Assembly: GCA_013397935.1 (NCBI GenBank)
Contig: VZRN01001146.1
Span: forward strand, 904,553 to 968,552
DNA length: 64,000 bases
Direction of reading: 5' to 3'
From: Dasyornis broadbenti
Taxonomy: Eukaryota; Chordata; Aves; Passeriformes; Dasyornithidae
Part shown: one piece after another, positions 53,843 through 64,000 of the stretch
Position numbering within the stretch: the stretch's first letter is position 1
Layout: every line of letters starts with the position of its first letter
Program-made: the position numbers and the translations under genes
Notes under the pieces: model-generated
Databases searched by the model: none
Seen by the model: the letters and a program-made list of their open reading frames with translations, nothing else
Told to the model about the DNA's origin: nothing

Positions 53843-54180
53843 ACATCTTCTATATTTAGATACAATTTGTGTGATCATATCTTTAAGAGTCTTGTTTGTT
53901 CCTTCTGCACCAGTGTTTTCTTGTGGCCACTGCCATAGGGTGGGTTCTGTGCCTGTGACATCAACAGCTCATTTTCTGTATCATGAATACTTTCATTAAT
54001 AGAGGTTTGGAAAATAGATGGTGTTAACAGAAATAAATTGTTGAGTCAGCTTTGTGATGAAAGCATCACTGGCTTCAAAACAAAAAGGAAAGGAAAAAGC
54101 CCACTCAACCACATTAACCAGTGTGAAATTGTATGGCTGTGGACAACCTCAAAGACTCTAGACTGCCATCCAGTTGTATC
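53843..54180 (-). pseudogene. Decayed endogenous-retrovirus integrase core fragment
   Basis: One minus-strand frame carries several blocks in integrase order without a net frameshift: a Trp at 54172-54170 followed by degenerate codons; FTLVNVVEWAF (54127 to about 54095), resembling the hydrophobic strand and 'VEAF' segment after the first catalytic Asp; DAFITKLTQQFI (from about 54067), matching the following helix; and PQENTGAEGTNKTLK (53926-53882), matching the PQ..(S/T)G..E..N.TLK block that holds the catalytic Glu of the D,D-35-E triad. The similarity runs to KDMITQIVSKY and stops at TAG (53840-53842). In-frame stops at 53996-53998, 53993-53995, 53981-53983 and 53969-53971 fall where the second Asp region should be, which is unrecognizable. 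The PQ form of the last block suggests a class I (gamma/epsilon-like) virus, but that is inference. No LTRs, RT or env were found nearby. It is a dead old insertion, antisense to FNDC3B. Confidence 0.6.
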
Positions 54181-54611
54181 AGTATAGTTGTTTAACAGTT
54201 AATCTAGACTCTGACTTAATATTCCAAATTATTTAGCACAAATATCCTAGAAACAAATGAACTTACACTGTAATTTACTCATTTAAACACCACAAGGTTA
54301 AATTTTGATTTTTCTTTTCTTTGGGGGTTAGAGGGCTTCAAAATCTAATTAAAAATCAAGCTACTCCTGGAGATGAGTAGGAGTTTTGGGGTTTTTTTTT
54401 CCAATGTTCAACGAAAGACCAAGTTCTGTCATAATTTGTGCGGTTTAGTTTTTAAAATGTACCTCATCTGTTATAATGTAAAGCTGTAGGGGTTTGCATA
54501 TGCTTTGTTTATAAGCTAGATTTGATTACTGCTTATGACTTTTTGCCTTCTTGATTGTATTATTAATCACAGTTTTGATGGTGTGTTTTGTGATTTTTTT
54601 TTTTTTTTTTT

Positions 54612-54638
54612 NNNNNNNNNNNNNNNNNNNNNNNNNNN
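54612..54638. other. Assembly gap (27 N) within a poly-T tract
   Basis: Twenty-seven N are flanked by T18 (54594-54611) and T6 (54639-54644). The gap most likely marks a homopolymer that could not be assembled; its true length is unknown. Any ORF spanning it is meaningless. Confidence 0.97.
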
Positions 54639-55302
54639 TTTTTTCTTGCTTCTGTTTTTTTCCTAAGTTTATTCCTTTTGCTTCTGTTGGGAGTGAGATG
54701 GGGGAATATTTGAGTGTAGATGGGTTTTCACAAGCAGTGCCTTCCTCTCAGTGTTGCTGTTAATTTTCTGTCAATACACCCCATACAGGAGATCTTAAAA
54801 AATACTTGGTAGCACAGAGCCACATTAACTCTGTGTGTATGGGAAGGATTGCAAATTACTCATCAGCAAGGTTTATTTTTGCCTCTAATTGCAAGTGAAG
54901 GGCTCGTGACCCTGCGGGTATGGAAGAAGGAACCTGTGCAGAAACTCTGGTGTGTAAGGCTCTGTCAGCAAATATGTTCTCATTGTTATGTTATGGGAAG
55001 ACTTTGGTATAGCCAGCACTGACCAAGCAAGAGTTTGCAATTTTTTTGCTCAAAATACCTGGATTTTTTCCTTGTTTTTTTTTTTTTGCCATACAGCTTT
55101 CAAGCAGAGTTTTATAAGTGACTGTTTGGTCTATAACTATCTATATACTATTTAACCAAGCTTCACCTTTGAAGTACATGTTAAGCAAGGTCATACTATG
55201 TTATTTATGAAAATCCAGCCTAAAATTCCTAGAAACTCACCGACATTTGATTATCCTGCCTGCTCCTGCTGAGGGCGAGGCTCTTCAAATGCTGTCTCGG
55301 CA

Positions 55303-55321
55303 AGGTCACTCCAGATGACCT
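55303..55321. promoter_or_regulatory. Inverted nuclear-receptor-type half-sites, 7-base spacer
   Basis: A perfect AGGTCA (55303-55308) faces a perfect TGACCT (55316-55321) across ctccaga. AGGTCA is the core half-site of many nuclear receptors, but a 7-base inverted spacing is not a classic arrangement. It sits in a stretch (about 55228-55400) that also has GATA-like (gtgataaaag) and MEF2-like (ctatttttgt) words and two nearby CpGs. Binding is not shown; this is a sequence match only. Confidence 0.3.
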
Positions 55322-58300
55322 CGGCGTAATGTGATAAAAGACTATTTTTGTCTCAGCAGACGATATTATCTCACCATAACATTTTTGAACATTTCTGGCT
55401 GGATTGTTCTGAATGTTGGAGCTGTGCCTGGAGAGGAGGCCCAAACACAATGCCTGCCATTCTCAATTGTTTGAGCACTTCGGTTTGATGATGGGACTAT
55501 GGCGAGGAGGGAAGGAGTGGGACATTAATTAGGTCCCTCCAGTCCCACTTCCCAACACCTGTAGCCTTACATTGGGTCAAATATGTTTAATTTCTAAATC
55601 AAGTAATAGTGTAAGAGTGTGTATTTTTGTCTCTGTGCATATATGTTCATTCATATGCTTTTGTATAAAATAGATATATAGGTACAACTGTATAAACATA
55701 CATATATTCAAATATGTATTTATTTGTATTTTATATGTGGTCATTTTATCACCTTGATGGTGACTCAGCTCTCCAAAACCATTCCAGCCATGGCTCTCCT
55801 CTCGAGTGGAAGTTTTTCTAATCCTTTGTGCAAGCATGGAAATGGCAAGCAAGTGCCATTGGGTGATTTGCCCACAGGATTTTCACTGAGGCTTCATTAA
55901 GGTTACTTAACTGAGAAGTAATTTGCCTCCCTTGGGGGAAAATTCTGATATTTGGAATGTTTATCAGTCATCTGCAAACCGGAATGAACATAATTGGTGG
56001 CTAATTGTTTGCAAGAACTGTGAAATACAATTACGAAGAGTTAAGCTGAAACCAATTGTGTTTATGAAATCTAGCATAAGAAATACTGTATTAATCCTGC
56101 CTCAATACCAGGAAACGCAATTAGTGTAATTAAGACTATCATATTGTAATTTTCTTGGCGACTCCATGCCTTGGCAGCTGCTTTGCCCTGCCAGGGCTGG
56201 AGCAGAATGCGTTGCTGCCGGCAGCTCCTCCTGCCAGGGGAGTTCTAGAATGACTTTGTTTACCCTGTCGAGGGACGCAGGGGATGCGGCTGCTGCTGTG
56301 TGGAAAAAGTGCTCAAAATCCTGAGTTTGGGCAGCTTTGCTGTGGTCATGGTGGCGTTTTGCAGGCTGTGGCCTGTGCTGGGGCAGCTGGATCCTGTCGG
56401 CAAGCAGAGGGAAGGTTTGGGATCCTCAGCGGGGTTCCTCAAGCTGGTGTTTCACCCACGGCGCTCCTTGGGCTGTGTTTTCTGCCAGTCCTGGCCTGAC
56501 AGCAAACACCAAGCTCTGCCTCCATCCCGTTGCACCTGGGGTTCCTGAGCCCAGTGCAGGAGAGAGGCGCTGCAATTAGGGAAGAGGAATAGAGAGATGA
56601 GAATTGCAGTTCAACTCTCGTTAGCATTGCATGCTGTAATCATGAGATGCACATAAATAAATAACTTTGTCTGTTTGTATTGAAGTCAACTTAGACACCT
56701 TTAGCTTGCTCTTAGGAGCAGCAATCATAGATATCTCCATGCTGGTCACAATATGGACCATCACTCTTAAATCAGCGTGAATATACATTGCTGATGGATT
56801 TGTTGTAGAATGTGCCCAGGTCAGGAAAAAATGAGTATGGTAACATAGTTGTTATTGTTGCAGTTTATCTGTCACTGCTGTGAATGCACGTAATTAAGGG
56901 ATAATCAGCATAATGCCTACTTTGAGTTCTTCTTAATGGTTTAATTGCTTCTCTGAGTTAAATAAACACTTTATGCTTATTTTAGAAATTTTTCCCTGGG
57001 GAGCTTGTCACATGGAAGTGTACGTGCATGTATTTATTTTTTAAACATGAAGAATAATCAGTTATTTAATTAAGCTTCTCCTGAAGTTCTCTTTTGGGAT
57101 ATTGTGTTCTTAGGAGCTGCTCTGATAACTAATGTGGCAGAATAGGCTGAGTAAGAGAGGTAATGAGTTTGTCAGTGGGAAAATTAACATGCATGTTAAT
57201 GCTATTAATCCAGAGTCATCTGTGTGCCCATTTGTGGACAGAAATGCCAGTATATATTTCTGTACGTTGTGAAATGCTTTAACTATTTCATGTGGCTGTG
57301 ATGACTGAGGACAGGTAATGTGAGGCTGTGGGTACCAAATGGTTTGAGGCCTGAGCATGTGCAGATATAAGGTCTCTTTAGGGATTTCTCTTCTCCAGGC
57401 TAAACAAGAAAATGTCCAATTATTTTGGTCCATTTTTCTATTCATTTTCATTCTGTACATTTGTCTTTTTAAAGACACTTTATTTCACTGCATGTCACAA
57501 GTATCCCAAGTCTATTGGAGCTGCCTGGAGTCTGCAGGAACTATTATATGGCTCATCCTTCTAGTGTGTAAAAGTCTTCATGTCTTTGTAAAAGATCACC
57601 TATCCCAGAATACTTGCAAGGGGTATTCAGTATCTTTCTTTATTAACTTTATTTCTAGATCCTGTCTGCTCTGCCCAGGGTACAGCTCACTTCGAGTATT
57701 ATTGGAATTTGCTCCTTACAAAAGGCCAGCACAGTGTGCAGCCTGGCTAGCAGGCTCCTCAGTGAGCTCGTGGCCCTGTTCAACAGTGACATTATTTAGC
57801 ACACGAATTGAATGTTTTCCTGATAGTTTCCCAGCCAAGAAGTCTTAGTTTACAAAATACTTTTGAGTAGAGTGCAATTACTGTGTAAAGGGCTTCTCCC
57901 TTTCCTTCATACAGGGGCATTTAATATGTTTCCTTGAAATGGTTTAAACTGCTGAATTAATTAATACACTAAATTAAGAGTTGTTTAAACAAATCTGTTG
58001 CAACTGTCTCGTCTCTTCCCTGGTAGTGCAGGCCTAACTGTGGTCCCCGCTCCACAATGCTGTTGTAAATACCGCACTAAACAGCAACCTCACCCTATTT
58101 TGAAGCCAGTTGTGATGATAAACGCCAGAGTAATCTCTCCAACGGGGCTGTGAATGTTTGTGTGTGGGTGGTGGTGCTGTGCAGATCAGGGGTGGTTTTG
58201 TTCATGGCCAGAAGGGGGTAAGGACAAACTTCATACTCTGCTGGGTCTTGGAGCAGTGAGTGGCTTTGGATGAGCATGTGAGCAAGGACAGAATTTTCAG

Positions 58301-61300
58301 TTGTTTTTCTGCTCCTCTTCACTCCAACAACTTCTTTGCAAGTGGGCTTAACTCTCCAGAAAGGTGGGGTGTGCTCAAAGGCTTTCCAGTTTATTTATTG
58401 ATGCCTTGTCTTTATTTGAACTACAGCCTTTTATGTGTTTAAATAGCAGAAGCTTATGTTTTCCTCAGGGTGAATCTAAGACTGAAGTTGTGTTGTTGAC
58501 AAGCACAGCAAATTAAATGAATTTCAGTTTTAAGGCCAGCGCAGATACCTGAGCATCAAATTTCGGTGCTCTGCTTTGCAGTACATCATATACACAAAAA
58601 GTACAGGTCTACAAGCTGACAAATGGCATTTATCAACTGCTGCTCATTCACGTAGTTGTTTCCATTCTATATGTAGGCAGAAAAGCTTACGCACAAGGTG
58701 GGTTAAGTGAATTAGGTAGTTATTTGAGCCAACTGCTGTATCAGAAAGAGAACTGTAGCTATTTGCTAAGCCCAGACTGTATAGTTGCAATATTCCTTCA
58801 ATACCAAGATCTCTCCTCTGCTTGCAACTTCTTAAACCCCATTGTTTCATCATTTTAGGGGGTGAATTGCAAGGACCACTTTGAATATCCAATTTGGAGC
58901 ATTACTTTTCTTGCTTTATTTTTACTTTTAACATAGATATGCCAGGCATGCATAGTGCTTAGTTTTATCTGCCTGGGTTTTATCTGGAAATTAGTGAGTT
59001 GCTAAAAGGAGTTTGTGCAAATGTCTGGGCAATTTTAAGTTGAACTTTTTATAATTAAAAATGTAATGAGAGTCATTAAAGCAGCAGTGATTCTGTTCTA
59101 AGTACAAATGCAGTTAGAGACTGAAAAATTGCCTTTCAAACCAGATAGCCCTTAAAAGCTGGCAGCATGCAGCGCTGCTGATAAGGAACACAGGGCTCTT
59201 TTTAAGCCATGCACACTTCCACATGGGCTTTGCTGGTGTTTTCAACTGTGTGGAGCAGAGGCTGTTCTCTCCACAGGTTTCCCAATCCCCTCAGTAAAAA
59301 GTGACTCTTGTACGTGAGCGTGGAGCTGACATTCTGACTCCCTCTGGATTCAGCTGATGCTTCTCCCCTGTGAGATGTGCCTGGGACACATGGCCAGAGC
59401 AGTTGTGTGCTCCGTGGGGTGAGAGCGCTGCCTGCCTTCAGGGGGACTAGAGACCTTCCAAATTCCTCAACAGCCAGTGGAACAAATTTGCCCCCTTCAG
59501 AAGGAGTTTGAGCACGTAAGTGAACTATATGCTCTGATTCATTTTTTGAGTAAGAGCGGGAAACTACATGGTACAACTCTGAGAGAGCATCAGCCAAAGT
59601 AATGTCCTCCAGCGATAAAAGGCCATAGAGAATCATGCTTGAAATTTTAGGTGTATTTTTCTGGACAGGGGTAAAGTGAAACTAGTATTTTATTCCCAGT
59701 TGTCATTTTATTTGATTTGCTGGCATATTCCAGTGCTGTTTCATTGTAGCCAAAGAACTCTTCTGCCCCTCTCTGATGTCTTTCTCTTCTATATTTTACC
59801 TGCAAATTACTACATCTCTCAGTATCTGTAAATTGCATTCAAACCTTTCTTTTAGTGGTGTCTCAGAAGCTGGATAATGGTTCTTCAGTCTTGCTCTAGA
59901 TGTGTTGCTACTTGTAGAGCTTTCAGGTCGCTATAGTTGCTGCTCTGTCTTTTACTAAAGTGCTTCTCATCATTTTTGTATTAGTGGAAGACAGTTTTTA
60001 CTGGTAAAAATGGTCATTGTTTTTGACTTTTGTATCAAACCACAAGTTTTCTAATGACCTGACCTGATGGAGAGCTGCTGCTGAAAGACGTGACCTCATG
60101 ATGTGCTCTCCACCCTTTGCATCATTTCCCACTGTTTCCTTTGCCTGGTGCTGGCATTTGCCTGACCCATTAGCCTGGTCAGGAAGGAAGAACTGATTTT
60201 CTGCCATTTAGTCTCAGCTCCCACAGCTCAGGAGCAAAAACGAAGAGGAGGAGACCAGGAGGAGGAAGAAATGAGAGTGATACTTCTGCATTAGTGGCAC
60301 TAGCTCACAAACCTATTTATCCAGTCATTAATTATGCACCCTGGTAGGAAAATGATGAACTAATGTGAATTAGGAACATGAGCTGCATGTTACAGGAGTT
60401 TGATTACAAGAAAGCCACTTCTTGAGTTATTTTGTTCAATTTACAGATGGTTTTAAGTGCCTGCTTTGTACTGCTTGATGGGTGTGTGTGCCACAGGCTT
60501 TGGGAGGCCGTGAGGCATCATCACACAGGCACCCCAGAAGAGAGTCTGGGACCCTCTTGTCTGTGAGACTGTTTTTATTGTTTCTTCTCCATATGTTCTT
60601 GCTGTGGGGCTTTTGAAACCCAGCCCATAAAGAAACCATCCATTATACTTGGGTCACCTCAGGCTTCTTTTGGCTGTGAACTAGAACTGATCATCTGCTG
60701 AACTGCCTAGAAAGAAATGGAAAATGTGGATGCCTGAGGGGTGCTTGAGTTGAGGAGGTGCTGGGCAGTCAGATGTCCCTTCAATCCTGTGAAGGTCTAC
60801 TGGCAGGACTGTGCCTTTTCTTTGAATTTTCTGGGAACCATTTAATTTATTTTCAAGGAAAATTGCAGGCACTTGTTGAGGATCGGTAAATTGTAAGGGT
60901 TGCACAAAGGGATCTCTTCTCTTCCCCAGCCTTCAGCTCAGGAGCTCTTTCACTAAAGGATGCTTTGAAAAGAGGAAATCTCTCCCTGATTCCAGAGCAA
61001 TATAAATTCTACAGTGCAGAAACAGTGGCCCCTCTCTGTTTGTCTCATTCTTCTGTCCAAATACCAGGAGAATCACAGCGTCTTTTGGGCTTGAGAGCTT
61101 GGCACATCTTGTTTCAAATTCAGACAAGGAATGCCAGTTTGCCCTGCTCTAGATCTTCCTGCCTTGCTTCCAACTTGATCTGCATGTTTTGTGCTTTGTT
61201 GTGTCAGTGCATCCATTCTACGGAAAACACTTATGACTTCTGTACCTGCAGCATTTTTCCACACTAAAAGTCAAGTTTGGCATCTGTAACTGAGAGTGCA

Positions 61301-64000
61301 CATCTTGGGGTGGATGCTGTGATAGACGTCCTGTAGATTCACAGGATGACCACAGCTGAGGATCTGAAGACTTTTTCTTGGTCTGTACATGAGGCAGAGA
61401 AACAACTAAGTCGGTGCTTAAGTATAAACACATGTACCATCTGTGCAGGTAGTGGGTTTTTCCCCAAGAGCTTTGTAAAAGTGGAAATTTGTCCACTGGA
61501 TGTTTCTATTTGTCCTTCTATGAGAGCGTCTCAAAAATACACATCCAAATAGGTTTGTATATATGGGAATTAATTTTCCTTTCCACCTGGCTGTTTTCCC
61601 TTTTCCTTTTTGTAGGTTTTGCTACTGCCTGAAAACTGGAAATCTTGTTGACCTCTAAATGTCTTCTTGAAACCGGGGTGGGGGTTTTTTGTGTTTTTTC
61701 TTGGTATAAAATATCACCATCAGCTTCATTTCACCTTTGCACATGATTTCCTATGCTGTTAAGCATTGTACTCTATCTGCTGGCAGCGGAGGGTTTTGTT
61801 ACCTGTAGACAAAGAGAGGCTCCTCCGAGGTGTCTGCCAGCAGCAGGACCCAGCTCCCCACCTGGCCTTGCACACAAAGGGGCTCTGTCCTCAGGTTTGT
61901 CTGTAGCTGCGCGAAGTCTGAAAGCTGAGCTCTGTGGGGAAAACTGACACAAATTCCATGTTCCCATTGCAAGCTGGGGGTTTCAAAGGGGAGCAGTGCT
62001 GCACCTGTAGCCTGGTTTACGACATTATTGTAATAGTTACTGTCTCAGTAGGCTTAGGGCTTAGTATTTTGTGTTTGAAATGACTTTGTAAGAGGGAATG
62101 TGTTTGGTGTTAACATCAGCCTCAGATGTGACAAGAGGGTAGTAAGCAAAAACTGTAACCTTGAGCACTGGGATGTCCCTTTGACTTTCAGTCTGTGAGC
62201 AGTGATAATCATTTACTTATTTCCATTCAAGGATTTATCAAGGGGAGGAAGATGATCATATTTTCCTTTATTTAAGCCTTAAGTTGAAGCCTGAGGTGGT
62301 GATAACTTCTCAGCCTCTCATATTTGTGCTAAAACCTTGGTCAGCACTACCCTTGCTCTCAGCCTCGGCTGGAGAGACGCTTGGCACATCTCTGTGTTGC
62401 CAGTGGGCAGTTGCCCTAATGCCAGAATACCCTGTGATTTCCAGTGAAAAGTACTTACATGGCAGGGAGAAACGATTTATTTTGACATTCCTTGAAGCAC
62501 AAACAGCTGTGTTCAACTTTTTTTTTTTATTTTAAAAGCACAGTGGCATCTCCCTGGATAATCAGAATTACAGCTGAGCATGAACAGCAGGGCATAGTTC
62601 TGCGCGGAGTCACTTAGCAAAGTGTTGCAACACAGATTATCCGATGTGAAACAGCTGTATTCATTACTAATAGAGCAATTTGACAAAACACCAACATGGC
62701 TTTTTCCCACAATAACAGATGTGTGGAGCAGGCTGCCACCCCCTCCCCAGATTGCCAGCATCTGTGCGTCATGTCATGCTCCGAGGTGCGGCGTGGCCGT
62801 AGCGCCTGCCAGAGTGGATGCATTTATTTTATCCCTGTGATGAAATAGTTATGTTGTGACTAATCGGGATCCATCGGCTGGAAAATTTTAACGACTTGGA
62901 AGAAAATCTTTCTGCCTTGTTATTACTTATTACTTAATAATAATGTTTTGTGGATGCAAATGCATCGTAGCTTCCCGACATATGCCAAGCACATCTGAAC
63001 TTCCTTCTTTTTCTCTTACCGTCAGTTGTTAAACAGGCAGTAAAGGATTTGTAGTTCACTATACACCTCTCAGGTTCTCCCTGAGAACAGTGGAGCTGTT
63101 GCTTAGCTTGCAGATGGGAAAATATATGTTACAGCCAAATAACGTGAGGTTGTGGACACTGAGAGTCCATTTCCCTTCCTTCTCCGCCTACATAAGGCAA
63201 TTTGTTTATTCTATGTTTAAGTTCTCGGCAGAGGCACCTGTGATTACAATAAGTTGTTTACAATTAAACTGCTATATCATAGGGGCCACCTCAACATGTT
63301 TAACAGAATCAGAAAGCTTATTGCCTGTGGGAGGTCATCAGCCTCTGGAGTAAGAGGAAGGGAGGAGGGAGAGCAGCAGGGTCTGTGTGGGGAGCTGGGG
63401 AAGACACGTGGCTTCAGACAGTTCAGAAATAGAGCTTTGATTTACTTTGTTATTTGTTAAAAATATCAAACAGCCCTCCTTGTTGAAATGCAAGGTATTG
63501 AATAGCAGAATGTGATCACAGTTACTTTTTTTAGAAGATAGGATACTTTTCTCTTTACATCAAAGCACAGAGGCGACTATTCAATTTTCCCATGTCTCTG
63601 CAGTAATTTTTTTTTTAATCCGACTAACATGCTCAGTTTCTCATATTTTTGGATTTTGGAGAGATTTCTCAGATATTTGGTCTCCATGTCTTAGAAACAA
63701 ATAATTTCAAAGCCCTTTTTTTGTATTAGCCTACCTATAGTTGTCAGTAAGAATTTCACTGGAAAGAAGTGAAGAGCACAGAAGGTGAGAAATCCAAAAA
63801 ATCTGAGAAATCCCATGGAAGCCAAAAATGAAATAACTCTGAGACAGTTTCACTTCTGGTACACTTGTTAGTCTGATGAACATGATCAAAGACTTTCAGT
63901 GTTTCATGTAACTCCAGGCAGTCGCTGGGGGTGGATCCAGCACCTCGCTTCCCTCCATAAAGGGAAGGTGTGTCAGCAAACCTAAGGGGTGTGTTGGACG

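Larger units (their letters stand above)
44964..64000 (+). other. FNDC3B: FNDC3B intron 3 (5' part; continues past the window)
   Basis: More than 19 kb follow the exon 3 donor with no sequence coding for the next FNDC3B residues. The stretch contains the long CR1 copy, the retroviral integrase remnant, the assembly gap, short tandem duplications, a short (TA)n run at 51775-51786, and stretches near 55228-55440, 55905-56155, 56630-57060 and 62600-63340 that look like conserved non-coding DNA. A GC-rich but CpG-poor pocket lies at about 56160-56560. I see nothing to annotate in 46300-49900, 50510-51910, 51960-53800, 57100-62590 and 63350-64000. Confidence 0.85.

Noticed and set aside
57357..57848. 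163-codon plus-strand frame, hydrophobic at its start; also a CR1-like 'cttctccaggcta' at about 57392
   Set aside because: No family resemblance, and the CR1 resemblance is limited to about 20 bases with no flanking match.
59202..59636. 144-codon minus-strand frame with a protein-like look (contains FVPLAVEEFGRSL)
   Set aside because: Composition is plausible, but I can match it to no family with confidence and see no splice, promoter or repeat context. It fits a chance ORF. A translated database search would decide.
44964..64000. Search for FNDC3B exon 4
   Set aside because: No frame in this stretch gives the next expected FNDC3B residues behind an acceptor, so exon 4 is taken to lie beyond the window.
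1..64000. CRISPR arrays, tRNA or rRNA genes, operons
   Set aside because: No regularly spaced repeats and no tRNA-like or rRNA-like sequence were seen. The DNA is vertebrate intronic sequence, so bacterial features are not expected.

Overview
The window looks like one stretch of a bird genome. It has AT-rich, intron-like DNA, five CR1 LINE tails of the avian type (3' ends reading 'ggttggaagggacc' on one strand and 'cccctgcccatggcagggg' on the other), no dense coding, and vertebrate splice signals. The only host gene I can support is the 5' part of FNDC3B on the + strand. FNDC3B encodes a fibronectin type III domain protein anchored in the membrane by its C-terminus. The call rests on two short coding exons whose joined translation matches the FNDC3B N-terminus and not its paralog FNDC3A.

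Layout. Bases 1-240 are a CpG island cut by the window edge; it is the likely promoter and non-coding exon 1 region. Bases from about 241 to 36976 are read as intron 1. Exon 2 (36977-37115) carries a 28-nt piece of 5' UTR, the start codon and 37 codons. Intron 2 (37116-44887) is 7.8 kb. Exon 3 (44888-44963) adds 25 codons and one base. Intron 3 runs from 44964 past the window end, and exon 4 is not here. The window therefore holds only about the first 62 residues, all before the first FN3 domain.

Intron contents. There are five CR1 fragments: two + and three -. The longest (about 49932-50505, minus) keeps a readable C-terminal piece of reverse transcriptase. At about 53843-54180, minus, there is a badly decayed endogenous-retrovirus integrase core. 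Weaker items are a possible retroviral LTR start at 42450, a MIR-like SINE core at about 13115, a tiny hAT-like hairpin at 886-930, several short two-copy tandem duplications, homopolymer tracts, and a 27-base assembly gap inside a poly-T tract (54612-54638). Several AT-rich, homeobox-site-rich stretches look like conserved non-coding elements, but this cannot be proved without alignment.

The most interesting point in the gene is the start region. An out-of-frame ATG lies four bases before the FNDC3B ATG (ATGAATG). After splicing it would open a 44-codon frame overlapping the main one, and both ATGs have weak context. I saw no new biological system. Most long ORFs here are the size expected by chance or cross repeat sequence.
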